Shown in pieces: positions 1-7,768 of a DNA stretch of 64,000 nucleotides. Below the pieces are notes generated by a model, which was not told the origin of the DNA, searched no databases, and worked only from the letters and a program-made list of their open reading frames with translations. The stretch covers positions 47,312 through 111,311 of the forward strand of contig JANWVY010000012.1 of NCBI GenBank assembly GCA_025056455.1, read 5' to 3'. How positions within the stretch are numbered: the stretch's first letter is position 1; each line of letters begins with the position of its first letter. The DNA is from Bryobacteraceae bacterium. Its GTDB lineage: Bacteria; Acidobacteriota; Terriglobia; Bryobacterales; Bryobacteraceae. Both the position numbers and the translations under genes were made by a program.

Positions 1-401
1 ATGATCCGAGCCATGGGCGGGTATTGAAGGAAGCTCAGCACGCGCTCGCGGCTCGCCACTCCGACGGGGTAGGTGACGCCAAAGTTGCGCACGAATTCCG
101 GCACCAGCATCATAGCGCCTTCATTGAAGGCCACTCCCAGCGGCTGAAAACCACGGGGCCCGTATTCTTTGTGCAACCGAGAGAGCAAGCGCGAGGCCTC
201 TTGACAGTGCGGGCAGGTCGTAAAAAGAAACTCGATGCAAACTACTTTGCCGAGGTAATCGGTGAGATTTTGCTTCGTCCCGTCGGGCAAAACAAATTCA
301 AAGGATCCGGCGGGCCGGGGTAGCGTGGCCGCCTGTAACCTGCGGAGGCTAGCCCCTGCGGCGCACGCGGCCACCATCTGGGCAAAGAGTCTTCGACGCA
401 T
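1..401 (-). CDS. Thioredoxin-like (TlpA/peroxiredoxin-type) exported protein, C-terminus beyond left edge
   Basis: The minus strand reads an open frame from an ATG at 399-401 to the window edge, so only the first 133 or so residues are visible. A GGAGG ribosome binding site lies four bases upstream of the ATG. The N-terminus starts MRRRLF and continues into an alanine-rich stretch, which looks like an export signal. It is followed by a thioredoxin fold of the TlpA/ResA or AhpC-TSA kind, with the redox motif TTCPHC near residue 65 after a strand reading VVCIEFLF. Family members reduce disulfides or act as thiol peroxidases in the periplasm. The substrate cannot be told from this fragment. Confidence 0.75.
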   Translation of the reverse strand, partial: MRRRLFAQMVAACAAGASLRRLQAATLPRPAGSFEFVLPDGTKQNLTDYLGKVVCIEFLFTTCPHCQEASRLLSRLHKEYGPRGFQPLGVAFNEGAMMLVPEFVRNFGVTYPVGVASRERVLSFLQYPPMARI

Positions 402-448
402 GCATCCTCCAGAACAACATTCTAGCACCGGGCTAGAGCGGCATCCGT

Positions 449-2476
449 TTAGGAATCCGCAATGCCAAGACGTTTCAAAAGCGCGTTCAGTTGCGGCGGG
501 CGCCCCCGAAATGCCTGATAAAGAGCCTCGGGCTCTTGGCTGGCGCCTTTGGCGAGAATATGCTCGCGGAAGCGGCGTCCCGTTTCTGGATCCAAAACTC
601 CGTTCTCTTGGAAAAGGGAGAAAGCGTCCGCTTCTAGCACTTCCGCCCACTTGTAAGAGTAGTACCCAGCACCATAGCCAACGGGATTGCCGAAAAGATG
701 GGTGAAGGCCAGAATCATAGCGTGCTCGCTGGGAAGCGGAGCCGGAGAGAATTCTTGCAGAATCGCCCGCGAGTAGGCGACAACATCGCCATCTCGCGCC
801 GGATCATACTCGCGGTGGAGTTTGAGATCGAGGATGCCGAAGCCAAGCTGGCGCATCTGGTTGTTGGCGGCACGGTAGGTGCGTGCCCGCTTCATGCGCT
901 GGAAAAGCTCTTCGGGAATCGGTTCGCCGCTCTGCCAGTGACGGGCAAACAGATCTAAGGATTCCCTCTCCCAGCACCAGTTCTCCATGATCTGCGACGG
1001 CAGCTCGACGAAGTCCCAGGCGACATTGGTGCCAGAAAAGCCGCGCACCTCAACGCGGCTAAGGCAATGGTGAAGCAGGTGACCGAACTCATGGAAGACG
1101 GTTTCTACTTCGCGGTGGGTAAGCAACGCAGGACGGTCGCCTGCCGGCTGGGTCAAATTGCCGCAAATCACGCCAATGTGGTGCCGCCCAGCTACGGCCG
1201 GTTCGCCGGTCAGAAAGGCGTCCATCCACGCGCCATCCCGCTTGTTTTCCCGGGGAAACCAGTCGGCGTAGAATGCCCCCAGCTTTTGCCCGCCATCGTA
1301 AATTTCGTAGTATTTGACGTCCGGGTGCCAGCAAGGCACACCGGGGACTTCCCGGACCGTGATGCCAAAAACCTTGGAAAACGTTTCAAACATCCCGTTG
1401 AGAACCTGGTTTACCGGAAAATACGGCCGCAAATCCTCCTCGTCAAAATGGTACTTTGCGGCGCGTTCCTTTTCGGCATAGTAGGCCACATCCCAAGGGG
1501 CGAGCGGGGGCGCCTCCGCGCCTTCAAGCTGGCGGCGAAAGGCGAGCAGCTCCTCGTTCTCCTGGTGATAGCGCGGCAGCGTGCGCTCGCGGAGCGATTC
1601 GAGAAACTCGATCGCCGCGCGTCCGGTCTTCGCCATCCGGTCGACCAGCGCAAAATCCGCAAAATCGGCGAAACCCAGCAGCTGGGCTTTGGCCTTGCGC
1701 AGTTCTAAGATTCGCGGCACGAGCGGCGCGTTGTTGTGCGGGCCCTGGCTGGCGCGCGTTTGGTAGGCGCGGTAGAAGCGCTCGCGCATCGCGGCGTTGT
1801 CAAGGAAAGTCATTAAAGGGATATAGCTTGGCGCCTGTAATGTAAACCGCCAGCCTTGCTTGCCCTTGGCTTTCGCACTGGCCTCCGCAGCGATCCGCGC
1901 CGTCTCCGGCAAGCCCGCAAGGTCCGCCTCGTTCGTGATGATTTCCTCAAAGGCGTTGGTGGAATCCAGCACGTTTTCAGAGAACTTGGTCGTCAGTTTC
2001 GCGAGTTCGACATCAATTTCTTCCAGCCGCTTTTTACCCGCCGGGTCGAGCTCCGCTCCATGGCGCCGAAACGCGTCCATGGTCTTTTCGAGATAGCGTT
2101 TGCGCACGGGGGAAAGCGAGCGAGCTTCCTCAGAAACCGAATATTCCTGGAGCGCTTTCCACAACCCCTCATGAAGGAAAATGCTCGATGTGAAAGCCGT
2201 CACCTTCGGCTCGACAGCGTTATGCGCGGCGCGCAGCTCGGGCGAAGACACGACGCTTTCGAGATGTTGAACGAGATGGTAGGCGTATTCCAGGCCCTCG
2301 GTAGCCTGGTCTAGAGCCAGAAGCGTATTTTCAAACGTGCGCCGCGCCTGCGGCCGGGCGATTTCCTCAACCGCGGCTTGCGCCCGCCGTAGGAGCTCAT
2401 CGATCGCCGGTTCTACCTGTTCGGGCCGAATTTGATCAAAGGGAATCGGAACTTGAATCTCAAGCAAGGGGTTCAT
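449..2476 (-). CDS. M3 family oligopeptidase (oligopeptidase A / dipeptidyl carboxypeptidase type)
   Basis: This 675-residue zinc metallopeptidase has the length and N-terminal pattern (PFDQIRPEQVEPAI) of the PrlC/OpdA and Dcp branch of family M3. The zinc site HEFGH lies near residue 463, and the downstream glutamate region (DFVELPSQIMENW) supplies the third ligand. Known members are cytosolic and degrade short peptides, including cleaved signal peptides. No signal peptide is visible, which fits. The ATG overlaps the zapA stop codon as ATGA, so the two genes are translationally coupled. PrlC and Dcp cannot be separated from sequence reading alone, so no symbol is given. Confidence 0.9.
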   Translation of the reverse strand: MNPLLEIQVPIPFDQIRPEQVEPAIDELLRRAQAAVEEIARPQARRTFENTLLALDQATEGLEYAYHLVQHLESVVSSPELRAAHNAVEPKVTAFTSSIFLHEGLWKALQEYSVSEEARSLSPVRKRYLEKTMDAFRRHGAELDPAGKKRLEEIDVELAKLTTKFSENVLDSTNAFEEIITNEADLAGLPETARIAAEASAKAKGKQGWRFTLQAPSYIPLMTFLDNAAMRERFYRAYQTRASQGPHNNAPLVPRILELRKAKAQLLGFADFADFALVDRMAKTGRAAIEFLESLRERTLPRYHQENEELLAFRRQLEGAEAPPLAPWDVAYYAEKERAAKYHFDEEDLRPYFPVNQVLNGMFETFSKVFGITVREVPGVPCWHPDVKYYEIYDGGQKLGAFYADWFPRENKRDGAWMDAFLTGEPAVAGRHHIGVICGNLTQPAGDRPALLTHREVETVFHEFGHLLHHCLSRVEVRGFSGTNVAWDFVELPSQIMENWCWERESLDLFARHWQSGEPIPEELFQRMKRARTYRAANNQMRQLGFGILDLKLHREYDPARDGDVVAYSRAILQEFSPAPLPSEHAMILAFTHLFGNPVGYGAGYYSYKWAEVLEADAFSLFQENGVLDPETGRRFREHILAKGASQEPEALYQAFRGRPPQLNALLKRLGIADS

Positions 2477-2781
2477 GGGATGTCTTCGATCATGCGGTCG
2501 AGCAGGCTCTGGAATTTTTGTGCCCTGGACTGAACCGCTTCTCGTAACTCTTTGAGATTCCTTTCACACTGCTGGAGCTGATCGGCGAGATGAAGACAGG
2601 CGAGGATCGCCAGCCGCGAGGAGTCGACATTGGCCGAGCGGGCGGCGATTTCCGAAATCAGATCGTCGACGCGGTGAGCCAGCTCTGTCACTTCGCGGTC
2701 GTCACCCGAGCTGAGTAAGGTAAACGTTTGGTTGGCGATGGTCACGCGGATGGCCCGCCGTGGTTTGCCTTCCTGCTCCAT
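2473..2781 (-). CDS. zapA: Cell division protein ZapA
   Basis: This 102-residue protein has the ZapA layout: a short N-terminal beta part (RVTIANQTFTLLSS), a conserved helix (ELAHRVDDLISEI) and a long C-terminal coiled coil. ZapA binds FtsZ and promotes bundling of protofilaments at the Z ring in the cytoplasm. It follows a coiled-coil gene of ZapB type by 19 bases and overlaps the M3 peptidase by four bases, so the three are probably co-transcribed. The link from rplT to zapA is common in bacteria. Confidence 0.9.
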   Translation of the reverse strand: MEQEGKPRRAIRVTIANQTFTLLSSGDDREVTELAHRVDDLISEIAARSANVDSSRLAILACLHLADQLQQCERNLKELREAVQSRAQKFQSLLDRMIEDIP

Positions 2782-2800
2782 CGCCTAGTCCTTCATCTCG

Positions 2801-3064
2801 CTACGCGTTTAGCAAATCAATTTGAGTGAGAAGCTTTTCAATCCGGGTGCGGACCTGTTTGCGCTCGGCGCGCAAAGACTCAATCTCCTTGCGCAGAGTT
2901 CCCACTTCCTGCTCGAGCTCGGACCGTACACTTGTCGCCTCACTGAGCTTCTCGCGTAGACTTTCATTTTCCTTTTTAAGGGAGGTAACCAGCTCAACAG
3001 CTTTGAGGATACGCTCCTCGAGGCTGGCCAGTGAATCGGCCTCTTCTTCGCGCAGTAGATCCAT
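2801..3064 (-). CDS. ZapB-like small coiled-coil protein
   Basis: This is an 87-residue, highly charged protein that is almost all heptad-type helix from residue 5 to 82, rich in Glu, Lys, Arg and Leu, with no cysteine or membrane segment. Its size and pattern match the ZapB cell-division family and other short septal coiled coils. Its position directly upstream of zapA supports a joint role at the division ring. Coiled coils are low-complexity matches, so the exact family is inferred mainly from context. Confidence 0.65.
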   Translation of the reverse strand: MDLLREEEADSLASLEERILKAVELVTSLKKENESLREKLSEATSVRSELEQEVGTLRKEIESLRAERKQVRTRIEKLLTQIDLLNA

Positions 3065-3111
3065 GGCTGCTCCTTTGGGGAATGGGCTTCCTGGTGCTTC
3101 ACCGGGCGGGA

Positions 3112-3477
3112 TTAGCTAGCTTGCCCCAGGGCGGCTTTCGCCTTCTCCACCAGCGCCTGAAAGCCTTGCGCGTCGTGGTAAGCAATGTCGGCGAGCACCT
3201 TGCGATTCAGCTCGATGCCCGCCTTCTTTAAGCCGTTCATAAAGCGGCTGTAGCTGATTTGGGCCGCGCGGCAGGCAGCGCCAATGCGTACGATCCATAG
3301 CGACCGAAAATCTCGCTTCTTCCGGCGACGCCCCACATACCCATGGCGAAGAGAACGCTCCACAGCCTCCTGCGCGGCGCGGTAGAGCTTACTTTTTGTG
3401 AGGAAAAAACCGGAAGCAAGTTGCAGCGTTTTGGCGCGCGCCGCTCTGCGCTTCGTACCTCGTTTCACTCTAGGCAC
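3112..3477 (-). CDS. rplT: 50S ribosomal protein L20
   Basis: The 121-residue product matches L20 throughout: a basic N-terminus ([14 protein letters not shown]), then [13 protein letters not shown], the [13 protein letters not shown] block and a helical C-terminus with [14 protein letters not shown]20 binds 23S rRNA early in large-subunit assembly. The start is a GTG, preceded by AAGGAG nine bases upstream. Next on the same strand come the ZapB-like gene and zapA. rpmI lies 160 bases upstream, but infC, the usual first gene of this cluster, is not in this neighbourhood. Confidence 0.97.
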   Translation of the reverse strand: MPRVKRGTKRRAARAKTLQLASGFFLTKSKLYRAAQEAVERSLRHGYVGRRRKKRDFRSLWIVRIGAACRAAQISYSRFMNGLKKAGIELNRKVLADIAYHDAQGFQALVEKAKAALGQAS

Positions 3478-3637
3478 GTTTTTCTACTCCTTCATTGCAT
3501 TCAAGCATTTTGCTAGACCCGGCCCATTCACTCTCCCCCGCCTCAACGACGTCCAAGGGGGCTCCGAGCGTTTGGCCGGCTGAAAGGGCGGAAACGGGCA
3601 CGTGCCGGGCGCGCCGTCCGCACCGTGAAACCACGCT

Positions 3638-3835
3638 TTATGCGTAGGGCAGCATGCCCCTGACCTTGGGTACGTCGGCCGGATCCATGACGACGCTTTG
3701 AGTCAGGCGCGCTTTCCGGGCTGGAGATTTCGTCGTGAGGATGTGACGCGCAAACGAGTGCCGCCGCATGATTTTCCCCGTTCCAGTCACCTTAAAGCGC
3801 TTGGATGCGCCCTTATGTGTCTTCAACTTTGGCAT
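3638..3835 (-). CDS. rpmI: 50S ribosomal protein L35
   Basis: The 65-residue protein has the L35 signature: [15 protein letters not shown] at the N-terminus, then the internal [11 protein letters not shown] and KSPARKARL segments. It sits in the large ribosomal subunit. It is first in the visible rpmI-rplT order. The gene immediately upstream is an unrelated PQQ-repeat protein 144 bases away, so its promoter should lie within 3836-3979, because infC is absent. Confidence 0.96.
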   Translation of the reverse strand: MPKLKTHKGASKRFKVTGTGKIMRRHSFARHILTTKSPARKARLTQSVVMDPADVPKVRGMLPYA

Positions 3836-3979
3836 GGGAATTCGAATCTAGGTGCTGCCGGCGGATGACAGCACTCTTGTCAGCATACCATAGCCTTCAA
3901 CACGGTGGTAGGCAAGAATCCCCACCGGATTGCTCGCCTGTTTCCAACCACCCTGTTTCCAACAACCGCCGAGCAGCAA

Positions 3980-5083
3980 TTAATTGCCGAGGGCCATCAC
4001 CTTGCCGTCCTGGGTGGCGAACACAACTTTGCCCTCAGTAAGAGCAGGCGAGGAAGAAATCGCTCCCCCGGCTTCGAACTCAAAGACCTTCTCCCCTTTC
4101 AATAGGTCGAGTACGTAGAGGCGGCCATCATGCGAACCGATGAACAGGCGCCCGTCGGCGATCGCCGGCGAGGAGTCAACCCGAGCCCTAGCGCTGAATT
4201 GCCACAGCGGCTTGCCCGTGCGGGCGTCGAAACAATACACCAGCTTGTCGCGTCCCCCCAGGTAAACCCGGCCATTCCATACAGCGGCAGAGGAGTAGAA
4301 GGGGAACTTTCGCGTTGGATTCTGATAGCGCCACAAGATCGCCCTCCTTTTCCGGTCGATGGCGAGCACCTCGTTGTCGTAGGTTCCAACAAAACTCAAA
4401 TCCCCCAGCATGGCCGGTGAGGCGCCCATATAAGAAGCTGTCTTTATCGCATAAACTTCTTTGCCGTCAGCAATCTGAATGGCGCGAAAAATTCCATCAC
4501 AACCGGAAACAAACGTCAGGCCTTGGTCAACGGCTGCCGTGGCGTGCACCGGGCCGTTGGTCTTAAAGCTCCAGAGTTCTTTTCCCGTGGATAACCGCAG
4601 GCAGTAGAGATTGCCGTCATAGGAGCCAATCAGAACGCGGTCACCAAAAATCACCGGTGAGGCTTTGATCTCACTTCCGGTGGTGAAAGTCCAGGCCGGG
4701 CTGCCATCCTTGGCGTACACGCCGTGGACCACGCCCGCCAGGTCGCCGATGACGACGAAACCTGCGCTCACGGCGGGAGTCGATTCGCCCACTGCTCCCT
4801 TGGTTTTGTACTTCCACCGGACTTTACCAGTGGCCAAGTCCAAGGCAAGCAGCTCTGCCGTGGACGAGCCGATGTAGACCACACCTGCGTCGATTACCGG
4901 CGATGACTCAATCACATCCCCTGCTTCAAAGGTCCACAGCAGCCGCAGCTGGGAGGGAATCTTCGCCGTTGAAACACCCGTTAGCTGAGGGTTCGCGCGG
5001 AACTGCGACCACTGCGCAGGGAGGGGAATCGCAGCAGCGCCCAAGGCAAGCATAAGGGGGGCAATTCGCACTACCAGGCCCAT
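3980..5083 (-). CDS. Secreted PQQ-repeat beta-propeller protein
   Basis: The 367 residues begin with a signal peptide (hydrophobic stretch LMLALGAAAIPLPA, cleavage near residue 23). The rest is repeated blades of the type found in PQQ dehydrogenases and BamB, for example LLALDLATGKVRWKYKT, LYCLRLSTGKELWSFKT and VYCFDARTGKPLWQF. Each blade carries the tryptophan-docking motif. There is no cytochrome domain and no obvious PQQ-binding catalytic set, so a scaffold or binding role is as likely as an enzymatic one. It overlaps the end of the iron alcohol dehydrogenase gene by 13 bases and is the last gene of that operon. Confidence 0.8.
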   Translation of the reverse strand: MGLVVRIAPLMLALGAAAIPLPAQWSQFRANPQLTGVSTAKIPSQLRLLWTFEAGDVIESSPVIDAGVVYIGSSTAELLALDLATGKVRWKYKTKGAVGESTPAVSAGFVVIGDLAGVVHGVYAKDGSPAWTFTTGSEIKASPVIFGDRVLIGSYDGNLYCLRLSTGKELWSFKTNGPVHATAAVDQGLTFVSGCDGIFRAIQIADGKEVYAIKTASYMGASPAMLGDLSFVGTYDNEVLAIDRKRRAILWRYQNPTRKFPFYSSAAVWNGRVYLGGRDKLVYCFDARTGKPLWQFSARARVDSSPAIADGRLFIGSHDGRLYVLDLLKGEKVFEFEAGGAISSSPALTEGKVVFATQDGKVMALGN

Positions 5084-6177
5084 TCGTAAATCTCCTTGGC
5101 GGCCTCTGCATCGAAACTTCGGGGATTAAAGCGCCCGGTCCACTGGTGCCCAGCCGCCTCAGCAAGTTGCGGAAAATCTTTGCGGTCGACACCTGCCTCG
5201 GCAAGACGTCGCGGTAGGCCGGCGCACTCTAAAAGCTCGGACAAACGCTTCACTAACTCGGGGTGCAGCTGCCTGTACTCAGCGCCCACCTCTACCTCAT
5301 TCCAGCGAACCACATGACGCAAAACCAAGCCAATCGCGGTGCCGTGTACGATGCCATAGTGCGCCGTGAGCGGGTTGGCACAGGCATGCGCCGCTCCGAG
5401 CATGGATTGCTCAATGGCCATGCCTGCTAAATGCGACCCAAGCAACATCTTTCCCATGTGATCCACATCCTGAGGTTGGGCCATCACGCGCTCAAAAGAC
5501 TCATTCAGCAGCTGCCAAGCCTGCATCGAAAAGCTCAGCGAAATGGGGGTTCGCTTTCGAGTGACCCAAGTTTCGACGGCGTGCGAGATGGCGTCGTAGC
5601 CTGCCGTCGCTCTCACCATGGCCGGGGCGGTACAGGCAAGAACCGGATCTAGAAGCGCCAGTCGAAAGGCAGCTTTTGGATCGCCACAAGCCATCTTGAC
5701 GTGCGTTTCGGCATCCGAAATGAGGGCATAGCTCTGGGCTTCGCTTCCCGTACCAGCCGTGGTGGGAATGCCGATCATGGGAAGCATCGGCTTTTGCGCT
5801 TTTCCCCACCCCCAATAGCCCTTCATGGAACCGCCATTGGTTAACAAGAAATTGATTCCTTTCGCGCAGTCCAGCGAGCTTCCCCCGCCGAGACCAATGA
5901 TGGAATCGATCTGATGGGGTTTAGCGAATTCCCGCCCAGCCTCCACCATCCTGGTATCCGGATTCGGACCGAAGTCGTGAAAGCAGAAGGTTTCGACCCC
6001 CGCTCGGTGCAGAAGGCTGACAGCCTGGGAAACATAGCCTGCTTGGCGAACCCCTTCGTCGGCGACCAGCAAGCAGCGCTGAAATCCGAGCTGGCGCGCA
6101 TGCTCGCCAAGCGTTTGAAAAACGCCGGGGCCAAAGACGACACGTGTCCGAAGTTCAAAGTCAAGAACGGGGGTCAT
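5071..6177 (-). CDS. Iron-containing alcohol dehydrogenase
   Basis: This 368-residue protein is of the group III, Fe-dependent type. The N-terminal Rossmann-like half has the NAD-contacting motif GLGGGSSLDCAKG near residue 100 and PTTAGTGSE near residue 140. The C-terminal helical half carries the metal ligands in AGYDAISHAVE and in AAHACANPLTAHYGIVHG. Members reduce aldehydes or oxidise alcohols with NAD(P) in the cytoplasm. The substrate is not readable from sequence. It is coupled by ATGA to the upstream amidohydrolase and overlaps the downstream propeller gene, so the three form one operon. Confidence 0.88.
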   Translation of the reverse strand: MTPVLDFELRTRVVFGPGVFQTLGEHARQLGFQRCLLVADEGVRQAGYVSQAVSLLHRAGVETFCFHDFGPNPDTRMVEAGREFAKPHQIDSIIGLGGGSSLDCAKGINFLLTNGGSMKGYWGWGKAQKPMLPMIGIPTTAGTGSEAQSYALISDAETHVKMACGDPKAAFRLALLDPVLACTAPAMVRATAGYDAISHAVETWVTRKRTPISLSFSMQAWQLLNESFERVMAQPQDVDHMGKMLLGSHLAGMAIEQSMLGAAHACANPLTAHYGIVHGTAIGLVLRHVVRWNEVEVGAEYRQLHPELVKRLSELLECAGLPRRLAEAGVDRKDFPQLAEAAGHQWTGRFNPRSFDAEAAKEIYEWAW

Positions 6178-7649
6178 GGACTGCTTCGGGAAGGGGCGGA
6201 TTGCTGCTGGCGGGCCTGGTGCACAAGCTCTTTGACTTCTCGAAACAGCGTCGGCGCGTGGTAGATGTAGCCGTCCTTAATGGTCCACTCAATCCCGCCG
6301 CCCCGCACTAGCTTGCCATCGACAACCACATCGGCACCCATGGGGTTGAGGATTTTGAAATTTTCCAGGGGATTGCCGTTTACAACGATGAGATCCGCGG
6401 TCCAACCCGGCCGCACCCGTCCAAGCCGCTCCGCCTGGCCAAGCACCCTGGCGCCGTTGAGCGTGGCGTGCTGAATGACTTTCAAGGGGTGAAAGCCGGC
6501 TTCTTGCTGTAACTCCAGCTCCCGCAGATACCCAAATCCATACATTTGATAGATGTATCCAGCATCCTCGCCCGCCGTCACCGTCCCGCCCATCTGGGCA
6601 AAGTCGCGCAAGGCCCGCATCCAGATCCGGTAGTTTTCCTTCCAGGCGATTTCATCGGCCGTGGTCCAGCCAAAGAAATACGAGCCGTGGTTCTCGCGGC
6701 TAGGCCGGAAGAAGATCTCGAGTGAGGGATGGAGGTAGTCGACAAATTCAGGCTTGGTTTGCGCACGCTGTAAATCCCGGCTAGCTTCGTAAATGTTTAA
6801 CGTTGGATCCCAGGCCACTCCGGCTTCCACCATGGCCAGAAGCACTTTTCGCAATCGCTCGGGATCAGCCTGCCGCCAGAGGTGCCCGGCATAACGGAAA
6901 CGGTCTACCTCGTCGGCGTAGTTATAGCTTGGAGGGAAATCCTGCACGCCGTCGGCAAGAGCGGCGTCAGGAATGCCATACCAGTGTTCGATAGATGTGG
7001 TTTTCAGGCGGATGCAATCAGCTGCTGTCGTTTCTTCGACTCCAATATGGTGGGCGACGCGGAGGCCGAGCCGGTGGGATTCGGCCATCATCGCCTCCAT
7101 GATGTCCCGGTGGATGCCTACAATCTTGATGCCGTCCGCGCCTTGCTCCTTGAGCGCACGCACTCGCGCTACGGCCGCCGCTGGGTCGCGCGGCCTTCCA
7201 AAAAACGGGTACACAAACAGCCGGGGAGCGATGAGCGATCCCTCGCGCGAGGCCTCACGCAGTTTTTTTGTCAGCTCAAAATCGCTGCCCACATCGCGGA
7301 CGGTGGTAATTCCGCAGGCTAGCCACAGCTTCAGGACATAGTCAACCGGCATCGGCCGCCCGCCCCGTTCATGATGAGTATGGCCGTGCATGTTAATCAA
7401 GCCCGGCAAGACATACTTACCCTGCGCTTCAAGGACCGCATCGGGCTGGAAGCGTCGCGCCGCCGGACCCACCTCAGCAATCCGGTTTTGTTCCACTAAA
7501 ATGTCGCGCGGTCCGGAGGCCGGCGTGCCGTTGCCCTCAATTACCATCGCATTACGGATCAGAAGGCGGTTGTAGCGGGATCCATGGACAGGCGCGGTTT
7601 GTCCAGCTAGAATCGCCACGGATAGAGATAAGGACCAGAGCACTGGCAT
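6174..7649 (-). CDS. Secreted metal-dependent amidohydrolase
   Basis: The 491-residue protein starts with a signal peptide (MPVLWSLSLSVAILAG, cleavage around residue 20). It then shows the amidohydrolase-superfamily pattern: an N-terminal beta part (ILVEQNRIAEVG), the metal motif HGHTHH near residue 88, further histidines (VAHHIG, SIEHWYG), the late aspartate in TAGEDAGY, and the closing beta segment GWTADLIVVNGNPLENF. This resembles imidazolonepropionase- or prolidase-like periplasmic hydrolases, which are abundant in Acidobacteria. It is first in an operon with the alcohol dehydrogenase and propeller genes. The substrate is unknown. Confidence 0.85.
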   Translation of the reverse strand: MPVLWSLSLSVAILAGQTAPVHGSRYNRLLIRNAMVIEGNGTPASGPRDILVEQNRIAEVGPAARRFQPDAVLEAQGKYVLPGLINMHGHTHHERGGRPMPVDYVLKLWLACGITTVRDVGSDFELTKKLREASREGSLIAPRLFVYPFFGRPRDPAAAVARVRALKEQGADGIKIVGIHRDIMEAMMAESHRLGLRVAHHIGVEETTAADCIRLKTTSIEHWYGIPDAALADGVQDFPPSYNYADEVDRFRYAGHLWRQADPERLRKVLLAMVEAGVAWDPTLNIYEASRDLQRAQTKPEFVDYLHPSLEIFFRPSRENHGSYFFGWTTADEIAWKENYRIWMRALRDFAQMGGTVTAGEDAGYIYQMYGFGYLRELELQQEAGFHPLKVIQHATLNGARVLGQAERLGRVRPGWTADLIVVNGNPLENFKILNPMGADVVVDGKLVRGGGIEWTIKDGYIYHAPTLFREVKELVHQARQQQSAPSRSSP

Positions 7650-7768
7650 GGCGTCTTTCGATCAGTATTACAGAATTCCAAGCCTCCGCTCACGCCTCCT
7701 GGCCGAGCATCGAGTCTGCGTGTCGCTGCGCTTGCTGGCACTGGTTCTAAGCTAGAGTCGAGGAAGAA

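Noticed and set aside
449..2476. Several plus-strand frames of 80-210 codons over the M3 peptidase
   Set aside because: They are antisense to a well-supported gene and have the composition expected of a GC-rich complement frame.
3836..3979. infC or a remnant upstream of rpmI
   Set aside because: Only 144 bases separate rpmI from an unrelated gene, and no IF3-like segment is readable there.
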